NCBI RefSeq assembly: GCF_008710745.1
Contig: NZ_VYSA01000002.1
Coordinates: 1,054,001 to 1,118,000 of the forward strand
Source of the DNA: Microbacterium rhizomatis
GTDB lineage: Bacteria; Actinomycetota; Actinomycetes; Actinomycetales; Microbacteriaceae
DNA: 64,000 nt
Direction: 5' to 3'
The position numbers were made by a program, and so were the translations under genes. This document shows, in pieces, positions 56,104 to 64,000 of the stretch. The notes beneath the pieces are model-generated. The model did no database searches and was not told the DNA's origin. It saw only the letters and a list, made by a program, of their open reading frames with translations. Every line of letters starts with the position of its first letter. The stretch's first letter is position 1.

Positions 56104-56300
56104 GGGCGTCTCCGATGAGTTGTTTTGCGCGCAAGAGGGAGGATGCGAGGACACAGCACCCGGTCGCGCCTTTCAGGTTACGACCAACCGCCGACACGCT
56201 CCAACCATCGGCGTACGCCCTCAGCGAAGGCCGCTCGCGTATGAGCCTCCACGCCGTTGCGCACGCCTTTCGCGCCCGACCTCCCCCACATCGTGCTCGC

Positions 56301-56379
56301 GAACCGCCCCTTTACTGCCCAACCACCCCCTTTTCAGCGTCCACACAGGGGTGGCTCGGCAACACAGGGGTGGCTCGGC
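56301..56379 (-). repeat. Double hairpin, family C copy 2, in the gap upstream of the ABC exporter
   Basis: ACACAGGGGTGGCTCGGC occurs twice in tandem (about 56343-56360 and 56362-56379). Its inverse appears as GAACCGCCCC (56301-56310) and CCAACCACCCCC (56319-56330). Read on the minus strand this gives the same order of motifs and the same GGACG loop start as 30208-30286, with more mismatches. It follows the AI-2E/PerM gene and would act as its terminator. Confidence 0.72.
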
Positions 56380-56405
56380 GACGAGCGCGCCGCGCGGGGC
56401 GCGGG

Positions 56406-57503
56406 TCAGGTGGGCGAAGAGGCCCGGGGTGCAGCATCCGCATCTCCGGAGAGCCAGCGCAGCCAGCGCGCTCCCGGATCGCCCTCCAGCACGAGCGCGC
56501 GCACGAGCAGAGTGAGCGGAATCGACAGGATCGCGCCGAGCGGACCGATGATGAACGTCCAGAAGATCACCGAGAAGAAGCTGAGCGTGAGGCTGAGGTT
56601 GACCGCATCGCTCACGAACTTCGGCTGGACGAGCACCTGCAGCGTGACGTTGACGACGCAGTAGATCGCGACGACGGCGAGCATGAGCGGCCAGCCGCCC
56701 ACAACGAGCGCCAGCACCGCCGGGGGTATGAGCCCCAGCACGAAGCCGATGTTCGGCACGAAGTTGGTCACGAACGCCAGGATCGCCCAGACCGCCGGCG
56801 CCGGCACGCCGAGTGCCCACAGAGCCAGGCCGTCGATGATCGCCACGACCGCGCCGAACGACGCGTTGACGATGTAGTACCGGCGCACGCCGGTGTTGTA
56901 CCTCTGGAACCGGGCGACCGTCGAGCGGATCCCCGCGCCGAACTGCGCCTCCGCTCGCGCGTAACGCGACCCGTCCGCCGCCATGAAGATGACGTACGCC
57001 AGGACGAAGAAGAACGCCGTCAGCACGTTCAGCACGGTGCCCCCGAGAGACGTGGCATAGCCCACGATCGCGCTCGGATCCAAGATCGCGGATGCTGCGC
57101 CCGTCGCCTGCTGGTCGAGCCCCGTCGACTCCAGCCATGCGACGAGGGCCTGTGCGGACGTGCGGAGCTCGTCGGCATAGCTGCCCACGAGCCGCACGAA
57201 CTGCGTGCCCGCGAAGAACATCAGGCCCGCGAGGACCGCGAGGATCAGGTACGCGACCACGATGACCATCGTGGTCGCGAGCCAGCGGGGCCACCCGCGC
57301 CGCTCGAGCGGGTGCCGGATCGGGTGGCAGATGATGACGATCACGGCGGCGAGCGCGAGCGGCCCGACGAGCTCGCGGCCGACGGAGAGCCCTGCCAGGG
57401 CGATGACCGCCGCCGCCAGGCCGATCAGCACACGGAGAGTCGGCGAGAGGGCGGGCGGAATGGGGGCCGGCGCGACGACGGGTGGCGGAGGACGGCGTCT
57501 CAT
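56406..57503 (-). CDS. AI-2E family (PerM-like) membrane protein
   Basis: A 365-residue AI-2E/PerM transporter-like protein with about eight helices. The signature is near FVTNFVPNIGFVLGLIPPAV (residue 245), followed by LVQPKFVSDAVNLSLTLSFF and the C-terminal GAILSIPLTLLVRALVLEGD. Members are linked to autoinducer-2, Na+ or polyprenyl carrier transport, but function is unsettled in most bacteria. The ATG at 57503 is chosen because the upstream frame overlaps the preceding gene. The N-terminal 20 residues are Pro/Arg-rich. It lies 31 bp after the K+ channel gene in the same direction. Confidence 0.87.
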   Translation of the reverse strand: MRRRPPPPVVAPAPIPPALSPTLRVLIGLAAAVIALAGLSVGRELVGPLALAAVIVIICHPIRHPLERRGWPRWLATTMVIVVAYLILAVLAGLMFFAGTQFVRLVGSYADELRTSAQALVAWLESTGLDQQATGAASAILDPSAIVGYATSLGGTVLNVLTAFFFVLAYVIFMAADGSRYARAEAQFGAGIRSTVARFQRYNTGVRRYYIVNASFGAVVAIIDGLALWALGVPAPAVWAILAFVTNFVPNIGFVLGLIPPAVLALVVGGWPLMLAVVAIYCVVNVTLQVLVQPKFVSDAVNLSLTLSFFSVIFWTFIIGPLGAILSIPLTLLVRALVLEGDPGARWLRWLSGDADAAPRASSPT

Positions 57504-57534
57504 CGGCTCGGTCCGTTCGACGGGTGAAGAGGGC

Positions 57535-58335
57535 TCATGAGCCGGCCGGCGTCGGACCGGAGGGCGTCTGCTGCGCCGCGAGCCGTTCGGCCTCGACGCG
57601 GTGCTGCGCCTGCTCGAGAGCATCCGTCAGCGCCCGCACGTCGGCGCGCGTGGCGGGGATCGCGTCCTCGTGCCCTCGCGTTGCGCGTTCGACGACCCAC
57701 GACGAGATCGTCGCCACGACGAGGCCGACCAGCACCACCCCTCCGGCCATGAGCACCACCGCCGCGACCCGGCCGGGCACCGTCACGGGTACATAGTCGC
57801 CGTATCCGACGGTCGTCACGGTGCAGAACGCCCACCACACGGCCGAGCCGAAGGTCGTGATCGTGGCACCCTCGGCGTGCCGCTCGAACTGCAGCTCCAG
57901 GAGCGAGACGTACCAGATGAGGATGAAGGCCGATCCGACACCGTAGATCAGGAGACGCGCGCGGATCGAGTTGCCGGCCGTCTTGGTGAACGAGGCCAGC
58001 CGTGTGGTCGCATCCAGCAGCCGGATCGGCCGAAGGGCGGGAAGGAGCGCGAGCAGGAGCTCGAACTTGTGGGTGCGCGCCCACAGGCGCCGTGGGTTCG
58101 ACAGCGAAAGCCGCACGATGTAGTCGGCGACGAACATCACCCAGATCAAGCCGATCAACGACGTGGTGGCGATGCTCCATACGCCCTGGACATCGCCGAT
58201 CACGTGCACCGTGTAGGTCACCAGGAAGACCGCCGCTGCGACGGTCAGCGGCCAGTACGTCAGGCGCTCCCAGCGCAGGCTCCGCGCCGTCTCACCGCGC
58301 TGGCCTGCGCGGTCGGTGGCGGTGAGGGTGGTCAC
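57535..58335 (-). CDS. Six-helix potassium channel (voltage-gated-like)
   Basis: A 266-residue channel subunit. The selectivity filter is canonical: FCTVTTVGYGDYVPVTVPGR between the last two helices. The preceding region has four helices and an Arg-containing S4-like stretch (LRPIRLLDATTRLASF) that is only weakly charged, so voltage sensing is uncertain. A C-terminal coiled-coil segment (ADVRALTDALEQAQHRVEAE) may drive tetramer assembly. The GTG at 58335 has TAGAGT 6 nt upstream (leaderless). It probably shares a transcript with the AI-2E gene. Confidence 0.92.
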   Translation of the reverse strand: MTTLTATDRAGQRGETARSLRWERLTYWPLTVAAAVFLVTYTVHVIGDVQGVWSIATTSLIGLIWVMFVADYIVRLSLSNPRRLWARTHKFELLLALLPALRPIRLLDATTRLASFTKTAGNSIRARLLIYGVGSAFILIWYVSLLELQFERHAEGATITTFGSAVWWAFCTVTTVGYGDYVPVTVPGRVAAVVLMAGGVVLVGLVVATISSWVVERATRGHEDAIPATRADVRALTDALEQAQHRVEAERLAAQQTPSGPTPAGS

Positions 58336-58469
58336 GTCTGCACTCTAAAGGCGGATGCGCGGGCGCCCCCGCAGACCCGCTGGGCGCGGCCGGGGCGGGA
58401 GCTCACCCGCTCAGGATGATGTTGCCGCCTCGACCTTCGCCGCGCATGGGCCCGGGTGGACAATGAGCC

Positions 58470-59867
58470 ATGACCGACATCGCACCTCGTCTTCTCGCCG
58501 ACTCCTGGACTCCGCCTCCGACCCTCGCCGACCTGCTGGCTTCCGGGCGGGAAGTGCGCGCGACGGTTCCCCGCAGCACGCTGTCCTGGCATGTGGAGGC
58601 CGAACGCGACCCGATCGGCATCCTCGACAGGCAGAACGCCTCGCGACTGCCGCAGTACCTGCCGATGCGGGCCGAACGGATGTCGGCGAGCCCGTTCGCG
58701 TTCTACCGCGGCACGGCCGCGATCATGGCGGCCGATCTCGCGAACGACCCGCACACCGGCATCCTCGTCGCGTCCTGCGGAGATGCGCACGTGTCGAACT
58801 TCGGCTTCTACGCCTCGCCGCAGCGCACTCTCGTCTTCGACCTCAACGACTTCGACGAGGCGGCGTGGGCGCCGTGGGAGTGGGATCTCAAGCGGCTCGT
58901 CACGAGCATCGTGATCGCGGGGCAGTCGACGTCGCGTGACGACGCGGTCGTGCGGGATGCTGCGCTCAGCGCCGTGCGGACATACGCGAGGGCGATGGAG
59001 GCAGGGGTGCGGCTCAGCCCCCTCGCACGCTTCTACGAACACTTCGACGCGGACGCCCGGCTGGCCGGCATGGATCCGGAGAGCCGCCGCTCGATGAGCG
59101 CCGCGATGAAGGACGCCGAGAAGCGAACAGCGGAGCGTGCGATGCGCAAGCTCACGCGCGTCACGGGAACGGGGCGCATCGCCTTCGTGGAGGCCCCGCC
59201 CACGATGGTGCACACCGACGCCGAGATCGAATCGCAGCTGAGCGCGCTGCTCGACCGCTACGTCATGACCACGAGCGTCGACATCCGCCTGCTGCTGCGG
59301 CACTACACGGTCTCGGACATCGTCCGGCGAGTGGTCGGCGTCGGCAGCGTCGGCACGCGGTGCTTCCTGCTGCTGCTCCAGGACGGCGCGGGCAACGCGC
59401 TGCTCCTGCAGGCGAAGGAGGCGGTGCGCAGCGTGCTGGAGGAGTACGGGCACGTCGCCCAGCCTCAGGCCTTCATCGACCACGTCGCGCAGTTCGGCGA
59501 GGGCGGCCGCGTCGTCGCGCTGCAGCACATCCTGCAGGCGGTGTCGGATCCGTTCCTCGGGAGCCTCCGTGTCACAGAGAACGACACCGAGTTCTACGTG
59601 CGCCAGTTCCACGACATGAAGGGGAGCATCGAGATGGAGACGCTCGACGACATCCCCTTCGCCCGCTACGCGGACGTCTGCGCCACGACGCTGGCCCGCG
59701 CGCACGTGCAGTCCCAGACCGCGGCGCGGGTGGCCGGATACATCGGGAACGGCCGTGTCGTCGGCGAGTCGATCGTCGAGTGGGCCTACGCGTACGCCGA
59801 CGTGTCACGCGCCGACTACGCCCTGTACCTGGAGGCCCGGGGAATCACCCCCCGCGAGACCGCATAG
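58470..59867 (+). CDS. DUF2252 family protein (kinase-like fold)
   Basis: A 465-residue DUF2252 protein. Features shared with kinase or aminoglycoside-phosphotransferase folds are VASCGDAHVSNFGFY and DLNDFDEAAWAPWEWDLKRL, which hold His/Asn and Asp residues of a likely nucleotide and metal site. The N-terminal FYRGTAAIMAADLA and C-terminal RTLARAHVQ-like region fit the family. Activity is unknown. GACAAT ends 5 nt before the ATG. The last five codons (PRETA and the stop) lie within the 73-bp palindromic element at 59852, so this element forms the C terminus. Confidence 0.88.
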   Translation: MTDIAPRLLADSWTPPPTLADLLASGREVRATVPRSTLSWHVEAERDPIGILDRQNASRLPQYLPMRAERMSASPFAFYRGTAAIMAADLANDPHTGILVASCGDAHVSNFGFYASPQRTLVFDLNDFDEAAWAPWEWDLKRLVTSIVIAGQSTSRDDAVVRDAALSAVRTYARAMEAGVRLSPLARFYEHFDADARLAGMDPESRRSMSAAMKDAEKRTAERAMRKLTRVTGTGRIAFVEAPPTMVHTDAEIESQLSALLDRYVMTTSVDIRLLLRHYTVSDIVRRVVGVGSVGTRCFLLLLQDGAGNALLLQAKEAVRSVLEEYGHVAQPQAFIDHVAQFGEGGRVVALQHILQAVSDPFLGSLRVTENDTEFYVRQFHDMKGSIEMETLDDIPFARYADVCATTLARAHVQSQTAARVAGYIGNGRVVGESIVEWAYAYADVSRADYALYLEARGITPRETA

Positions 59868-59924
59868 GCGCCACGAGAAGGGTGCAGAACACCCCGGTCT
59901 CGTCGCGCCTATCCGGTCTCGCGG
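59852..59924. repeat. 73-bp palindromic element, family B copy 2
   Basis: Ends CCGCGAGACCG and CCGGTCTCGCGG. It differs from copy 3 (60480-60552) at a single base, and the identity stops exactly at both ends. It overlaps the last codons of the DUF2252 gene and lies in the gap to the convergent MmcQ/YjbR gene. Confidence 0.92.
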
Positions 59925-59960
59925 ACGGGCACGGGGGGCGGGGGGACGGGGGAGGGCGGG

Positions 59961-60377
59961 TCAGGGCGCGACAGGGGGATGCTCGGCGAGCCAGGCGTTC
60001 GCGGTGCGCTTCGGCGCCTGCACGAGCCAGGCGTCGGTCACGACCTCGGCGAGGTGGGCCGGCTCGATCGCGTCGAGCCGCACGAGCACGGCCGGGTATC
60101 CGTCGAAGTGCGGGATGGTGAAGAAGACGTCGGGGAATGACCCGATCAAGGCCTCTTTCACGTCGAGGCCGTCGGTGCGCACTCCGATGACGGGCCCGTC
60201 GGGCCACGAGCGATCGAGTGCGTCGAGCTGTCGCAGATCCGACGCCGACGGAGCCCGCTCCCATGCGAAGAGCTTGTCGTGCACACGCCAACCCGCCCCG
60301 CCGCGGTGACCGTCGACCTTCTCGATCGTGTCAGGCAGCGCGAGCGCCAGCGCACGGACATCCTCGACTGTCACCAT
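59961..60377 (-). CDS. MmcQ/YjbR family protein
   Basis: A 138-residue protein of the YjbR/CyaY-like fold. It begins VTVEDVRALALALPDTIEKV, has GWRVHDKLFAWERAP, and ends with IPHFDGYPAVLVRLDAIEPA plus WLVQAPKRTANAWLA. Family members have been called DNA-binding, but their role is not established. The ATG at 60377 is chosen over a longer open frame. The gene is flanked on both sides by nearly identical 73-bp palindromes in the same orientation. Confidence 0.85.
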   Translation of the reverse strand: MVTVEDVRALALALPDTIEKVDGHRGGAGWRVHDKLFAWERAPSASDLRQLDALDRSWPDGPVIGVRTDGLDVKEALIGSFPDVFFTIPHFDGYPAVLVRLDAIEPAHLAEVVTDAWLVQAPKRTANAWLAEHPPVAP

Positions 60378-60479
60378 GCCGACATCCTGCCCCGCTCGGC
60401 GCCGTCGCGCCACGCCGAGCACGCTCCCCACCGTCCGCGAGCCCGATCCGAGGGACGCTCGCTGCGTTCCCCTTCTCCC

Positions 60480-60552
60480 CCGCGAGACCGCATAGGCGCC
60501 ACGAGAAGGGTGCAGAACACCCCGGTCTCGTCGCGCCCATCCGGTCTCGCGG
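60480..60552. repeat. 73-bp palindromic element, family B copy 3
   Basis: It has the same 73 bp as 59852-59924 except for one base (60538 region, C for T). It lies between hspR and the MmcQ/YjbR gene, both on the minus strand, so it could end the dnaK operon transcript. Confidence 0.92.
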
Positions 60553-60584
60553 ACGGGGGATGCTCGGGGGATGCTCGGGAGCGC

Positions 60585-61055
60585 TCAGTCTTCGTCGAGG
60601 TCGTCGGGGGTGGGGCCGAGATCGAGCGGACGACGGGGCTGCCAGAGCATGACCTCGCGGGTCCGGCGCACGCGGGTGCCGTGGCGCAGCGAGATGACCG
60701 AACCGCTCGTCCCGGCCGCGAACACCCTGGCCCCGGGGCGGTTCTGCAGCTCGGCCTGCACGCGCGCCTCGAGGTCGCGCACGCGGAAGTGGAGCTCGCG
60801 CACGCGATCCTCGAGCTCGATGATGCGCGCGATGGCCGGAAGGCTCATGCCCTCGCTCGACATCCTCGCGACCTCGCGCAGCTGCTGCACGTGACGCAGC
60901 GAGTACCGCCGCGAGCCGCCCTGGGTGCGCGCGGGGACGACCAGGCCGATCCGGTCGTATTGCCGCAGCGTCTGCGGGTGCATACCCGCCAGTTCCGCGG
61001 CGGCCGCGATCGCGAGGATCGGCGAATCCTCGTCGAGCTGGTCGTCGTCGAACAT
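60585..61055 (-). CDS. hspR: Heat shock transcriptional repressor HspR (MerR family)
   Basis: A 156-residue MerR-like regulator. The helix-turn-helix reads LAIAAAAELAGMHPQTLRQY followed by DRIGLVVPARTQGGSRRYSL, which matches HspR. A coiled-coil of Glu/Arg-rich residues follows (ELEDRVRELHFRVRDLEARV). It is the last gene of dnaK-grpE-dnaJ-hspR, 5 nt after dnaJ. HspR represses through HAIR boxes with DnaK as co-repressor; such a box is visible upstream of clpB. The dnaK promoter lies beyond the right edge. C-terminal tail is longer than in streptomycetes. Confidence 0.94.
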   Translation of the reverse strand: MFDDDQLDEDSPILAIAAAAELAGMHPQTLRQYDRIGLVVPARTQGGSRRYSLRHVQQLREVARMSSEGMSLPAIARIIELEDRVRELHFRVRDLEARVQAELQNRPGARVFAAGTSGSVISLRHGTRVRRTREVMLWQPRRPLDLGPTPDDLDED

Positions 61056-61060
61056 GTCGG

Positions 61061-62053
61061 TCAGCCCCGCGCCTTGGCCATCAGGTCGGCGCGCGGGTTC
61101 TCTTTCGGCTCGAGCTCGTGGAACTTCTCCAGCGCGGCCCGGGCCTCGTCATCCAGGTGCGAAGGAACCGCCACCTGCACTTCGGCCAGCAGATCGCCGG
61201 TGCCCTTGGCCGTCTCGACACCACGGCCCTTGACGCGCAGCACGCGCCCAGAAGGGGTGCCGGGGGCGACCCTCAGCTTGACGGGGTCGCCGCCGAGGGT
61301 GGGAACCTCGATGGTCGCGCCGAGCGCCGCCTCGGTGAACGTGACCGGAACGGTCACCCGCAGATTCAGACCATCGCGAGTGAACACCGGATGCGGGCGC
61401 ACGGTGATCTGCACGACGATGTCGCCGGTCTCGCCGCCATCGGGTGACGGGCGTCCGCGCCCGCGGAGGCGGATCTTCTGGCCGTCGGCCACCCCGGCGG
61501 GGATCTTCACCTTGAACGGCTTGCCGTCGTCGCCCTGGAGCGTGATGGTCTCGCCCTTGGTCGCGGTGATGAAGTCGATCGTGGTCCGCGCCGTGACGTC
61601 GGCGCCTCTCGTGGGGCCGCCGAAGCCGCGGAATCCCCCCGAGGTCTGACCGAACCGGCCCGACCCGAACCCACCGCCCTGCTGCTGGTTGAACATCGAG
61701 AAGATGTCGTCGAAGTCCTGCGGGTTCTGCGCGCGGCCCCCGCGACCCTGCCCGAACATGCTGAAGACGTCTTCGAAGCCGCCGGCGCTCTGACCGCCCG
61801 CCGTGAAGCGCGCGCCCGAGCCCATCGCGCGGATCTGGTCGTACTCCTTGCGCTGCTCGGCATCGGAGAGCACCGAGTAGGCCTCGCTGATCTCCTTGAA
61901 CTTCGCCTCCGCGGCCGTATCACCCTGATTCGAATCGGGGTGGTACTTCCGGGCGAGCTTGCGATAGGTCTTCTTCAGGTCGGCATCGGTCACGCTCTTG
62001 TCCACACCGAGCACGGCATAGAAATCCTTGTCGAACCAGTCCTGGCTGGCCAT
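61061..62053 (-). CDS. dnaJ: DnaJ co-chaperone (type without zinc finger)
   Basis: A 330-residue J-protein. The J domain starts DFYAVLGVDKSVTDADLKKT and has the HPD motif in RKYHPDSNQGD. A long Gly/Phe region (residues 75-150) follows, then two beta-barrel substrate domains (GADVTARTTIDFITATKGE and later TRDGLNLRVTVPVTFTEAAL). The four CxxCxGxG zinc motifs of type I DnaJ are absent, so it is a CbpA/DnaJ-type II protein. It stimulates the ATPase of DnaK. The gene begins 15 nt after grpE. Confidence 0.94.
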   Translation of the reverse strand: MASQDWFDKDFYAVLGVDKSVTDADLKKTYRKLARKYHPDSNQGDTAAEAKFKEISEAYSVLSDAEQRKEYDQIRAMGSGARFTAGGQSAGGFEDVFSMFGQGRGGRAQNPQDFDDIFSMFNQQQGGGFGSGRFGQTSGGFRGFGGPTRGADVTARTTIDFITATKGETITLQGDDGKPFKVKIPAGVADGQKIRLRGRGRPSPDGGETGDIVVQITVRPHPVFTRDGLNLRVTVPVTFTEAALGATIEVPTLGGDPVKLRVAPGTPSGRVLRVKGRGVETAKGTGDLLAEVQVAVPSHLDDEARAALEKFHELEPKENPRADLMAKARG

Positions 62054-62068
62054 GAATCTCCCTTCGGG

Positions 62069-62692
62069 CTATTCGGCGGGAACGGCGACGACGACCTTGG
62101 CGGGTCGAAGCTCGACCGATCCCAGACGGTAGCCCGTCTCGACGACCTCGAGGACCGTCGGCTCGGTGACGCCGGGGGTGGGCGCCTGGAAGATCGCCTC
62201 GTGATGCTGAGGATCGAAGACCTCGCCCGCAGCGCCGTACACGACCAGCCCCATGCGATCGGCGAGAGCGCGGAGCTTCTCGGCGATCGCGAAGAACGGC
62301 GTCCCTTCGGAGAGGTCGCCGTGCTTGGCGGCCCGATCCAGGTCGTCGAGCACGGGGATGAGGCCCTTGGCCGCCTCGCCCTTGGCGCGCTCGATCTCGC
62401 GCTCGCGCTGATCCTCGGTACGGCGACGGTAGTTCGCGTACTCCGCCTGCAGGCGCTTGAGATCGCCCAGCAGTGCTGACTCGAGGTCGGCGAGGACGGC
62501 GTCTTCGGCAGCGGCATCCGCGTTCTGAGACGCACCGAGGATGTCGTCGACCGTCAGCTCGTCGGCCGACCCGGCGGCCGGGCCGGCGGAGGAATCCGCC
62601 GGTCCGGCCGCGTCAGACCCGTCGACAGGATCGGGCCCCTCGTAGCCCCGGTCCTTGCCGGCACCGGGCTCTTCGTGGTCCTTCTTCGACAT
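62069..62692 (-). CDS. grpE: Nucleotide exchange factor GrpE
   Basis: A 207-residue GrpE. The first 60 residues are acidic and probably disordered. A long helix follows (LKRLQAEYANYRRRTEDQRE), and the C-terminal beta domain carries EVFDPQHHEAIFQAPTPGVT followed by VLEVVETGYRLGSVELRPAK, the family signature. It drives ADP release from DnaK. It starts 9 nt after dnaK stop, within the operon. Confidence 0.95.
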   Translation of the reverse strand: MSKKDHEEPGAGKDRGYEGPDPVDGSDAAGPADSSAGPAAGSADELTVDDILGASQNADAAAEDAVLADLESALLGDLKRLQAEYANYRRRTEDQREREIERAKGEAAKGLIPVLDDLDRAAKHGDLSEGTPFFAIAEKLRALADRMGLVVYGAAGEVFDPQHHEAIFQAPTPGVTEPTVLEVVETGYRLGSVELRPAKVVVAVPAE

Positions 62693-62701
62693 GGGAGCGT
62701 C

Positions 62702-64000
62702 CTACTTCTTCGTCTCGTCGTCGTCGTCCACGACCTCGGCGTCGATGACATCCTCTTCCGGGTTCGGCACATCGCCGTTGCCCGGGTCTGTCGCGGCAGG
62801 GTCGGGCGTCTCGCCCGCAGCCTGCGACGAGGCGTAGATGGCCTCGCCCAGCTTGCCCTGGCTCGCGGTCAGCTTGTCGAACGCGGACTTCACCGCGTCG
62901 TCGTCGTCGCCGGCGAGCGCCGACTTGAGCGCGTCGACGTCGCCCTGCACCTCGGACTTGACGTCCGCGGGGAGCTTGTCGTCGTTCTCCTTGATGAGCT
63001 TGTCGATCGAATACGACAGCGTCTCGGCCTGGTTGCGGGTCTCCGCGGAGTCGCGACGCTTCTTGTCTTCGGCGGCGTGCTCCTCGGCCTCGCGCACCAT
63101 GCGCTCGATGTCGTCCTTCGCGAGCGACGAGCCGCCCGTGATCGTCATCGACTGCTCCTTGCCCGTGCCCTTGTCCTTGGCGGACACGTGCACGATGCCG
63201 TTCGCGTCGATGTCGAACGTGACCTCGACCTGCGGGATGCCGCGGGGCGCCGGCGCGATGCCGGTCAGCTCGAACGTGCCCAGCGGCTTGTTGTCGCGGG
63301 TGAAGTCGCGCTCGCCCTGGAAGACCTGGATCGCGACGGACGGCTGGTTGTCGTCGGCCGTCGTGAAGGTCTCGCTGCGCTTGGTCGGGATGGCGGTGTT
63401 GCGCTCGATGAGCTTGGTCATGATGCCGCCCTTGGTCTCGATGCCGAGGCTCAGAGGGGTGACGTCGATGAGCAGGACGTCCTTGCGCTCGCCCTTCAGC
63501 ACGCCGGCCTGCAGAGCAGCGCCCACGGCGACGACCTCATCGGGGTTGACGCCCTTGTTCGCCTCCTTGCCGGCCTCTTTCTTGACGAGCTCGGCGACGG
63601 CGGGCATACGGGTCGATCCACCGACCAGGACGACGTGGTCGATGTCGCCGACCTTGATGCCGGCCTCGCGGATGACGTCCTCGAAGGGCTTCTTGGTGCG
63701 GTCGAGCAGGTCCTTCGTGAGGTCTTCGAACTTGGCGCGCGTGATCGTCTCGGACAGCGACACCGGGCCGCTGTCGGTCAGCGACAGGTACGGCAGGTTG
63801 ACGCTCGTCGACATCGAGGAGCTGAGCTCCTTCTTCGCCTGCTCGGCAGCCTCCTTGAGGCGCTGGAGCGCGATCTTGTCGCCCGAGACGTCGACGCCGG
63901 TCGTGTCCTTGAACTGCTTGATGAAGTAGTCGACGAGGCGCTGGTCCCAGTCGTCGCCGCCGAGGCGGTTGTCACCGGCGGTGGCGCGCACCTGGATGGT
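62702..64000 (-). CDS. dnaK: Chaperone DnaK (Hsp70), C-terminal part; truncated by the window edge
   Basis: 432 residues of Hsp70, running off the right edge. The visible part begins in the ATPase domain at a [12 protein letters not shown] segment (about residue 190 of DnaK). It includes [17 protein letters not shown], then the linker [19 protein letters not shown], the peptide-binding domain with the [20 protein letters not shown] loop, and the helical lid. The C terminus is acidic ([18 protein letters not shown]), as usual for actinobacterial DnaK. Operon order dnaK-grpE-dnaJ-hspR. The start, promoter and expected HAIR boxes are outside. Confidence 0.97.
   Translation of the reverse strand, partial: TIQVRATAGDNRLGGDDWDQRLVDYFIKQFKDTTGVDVSGDKIALQRLKEAAEQAKKELSSSMSTSVNLPYLSLTDSGPVSLSETITRAKFEDLTKDLLDRTKKPFEDVIREAGIKVGDIDHVVLVGGSTRMPAVAELVKKEAGKEANKGVNPDEVVAVGAALQAGVLKGERKDVLLIDVTPLSLGIETKGGIMTKLIERNTAIPTKRSETFTTADDNQPSVAIQVFQGERDFTRDNKPLGTFELTGIAPAPRGIPQVEVTFDIDANGIVHVSAKDKGTGKEQSMTITGGSSLAKDDIERMVREAEEHAAEDKKRRDSAETRNQAETLSYSIDKLIKENDDKLPADVKSEVQGDVDALKSALAGDDDDAVKSAFDKLTASQGKLGEAIYASSQAAGETPDPAATDPGNGDVPNPEEDVIDAEVVDDDDETKK

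Noticed and set aside
52271..56197. One very long minus-strand open frame of about 1300 codons across the ABC exporter region
   Set aside because: Only the part from 54379 down is the real second half-transporter. The upstream part is an Arg-rich shadow of the first half-transporter, which lies in another frame with clear ABC motifs.

Overview
The window comes from a high-G+C actinobacterium. Its signs point to Microbacteriaceae, most likely Microbacterium or a close relative: strongly GC-biased third codon positions, DnaJ and HspR in one dnaK operon with a HAIR box on clpB, many GTG starts, and many genes with a -10 hexamer placed 6-8 nt before the start codon (leaderless transcription). No rRNA, tRNA, CRISPR array, phage or intact insertion sequence was seen. 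Coding density is very high: no gap exceeds 300 bp, and the largest (51984-52270, 287 bp) holds only repeats and hairpins.

Layout. 1-5591 (minus): a sugar or sugar-acid operon with split transketolase, zinc dehydrogenase and RbsA/C-type ABC transporter, divergent from a MarR regulator (5853-6422). 6569-10498 (plus): metF-purU-ligM-like one-carbon cassette followed by a PadR regulator, read here as tetrahydrofolate-dependent O-demethylation of methoxylated aromatics. 10482-16623: COG4705 membrane protein, catalytically dead beta-lactamase-like protein, M13 peptidase, MATE transporter, SpoU methyltransferase. 16841-18807: manganese transporter mntH with its DtxR/MntR-type regulator. 18994-25765: housekeeping and small genes (SDR, HAD phosphatase, YdeI-like, ROK kinase, pyrE, xthA, DHFR-like). 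25996-30196: two-component system plus NatAB-like ABC exporter. 30316-35295: GH15 glucosidase/trehalase and glucose-6-phosphate dehydrogenase, VOC protein, nitroreductase, RraA-like protein. 35534-39746: type III polyketide synthase, methyltransferase and flavin monooxygenase (srsABC-like phenolic lipid set), a tiny secreted peptide and a UbiA prenyltransferase. 39877-46201: ClpB lacking its N-terminal domain, VOC protein, GlxA/AraC regulator, 38-residue membrane peptide, two GT4 glycosyltransferases. 46357-51983: hypothetical protein, SulP permease, DUF6325 and SHOCT proteins, formylglycine-generating enzyme, YfeO-like CLC. 52271-60377: heterodimeric ABC exporter, AI-2E/PerM protein, K+ channel, DUF2252, MmcQ/YjbR. 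60585-64000 (minus): dnaK-grpE-dnaJ-hspR, with dnaK running off the right edge.

How the genes work together. HspR (60585-61055) probably controls both its own dnaK operon and clpB, where a HAIR inverted repeat is visible at 42121-42141. The mntH promoter is bracketed by two near-identical palindromes that fit the neighbouring MntR-type regulator. LigM-like, MetF and PurU together would move a methyl group from an aryl ether through folate to formate.

The least ordinary material is intergenic: three copies of a long inverted repeat with GCACAACGCAGGA ends, all in gaps between divergent genes; three copies of a 73-bp palindrome with fixed ends; several unrelated 60-90 bp double hairpins; and a 25-bp unit repeated five times in tandem.
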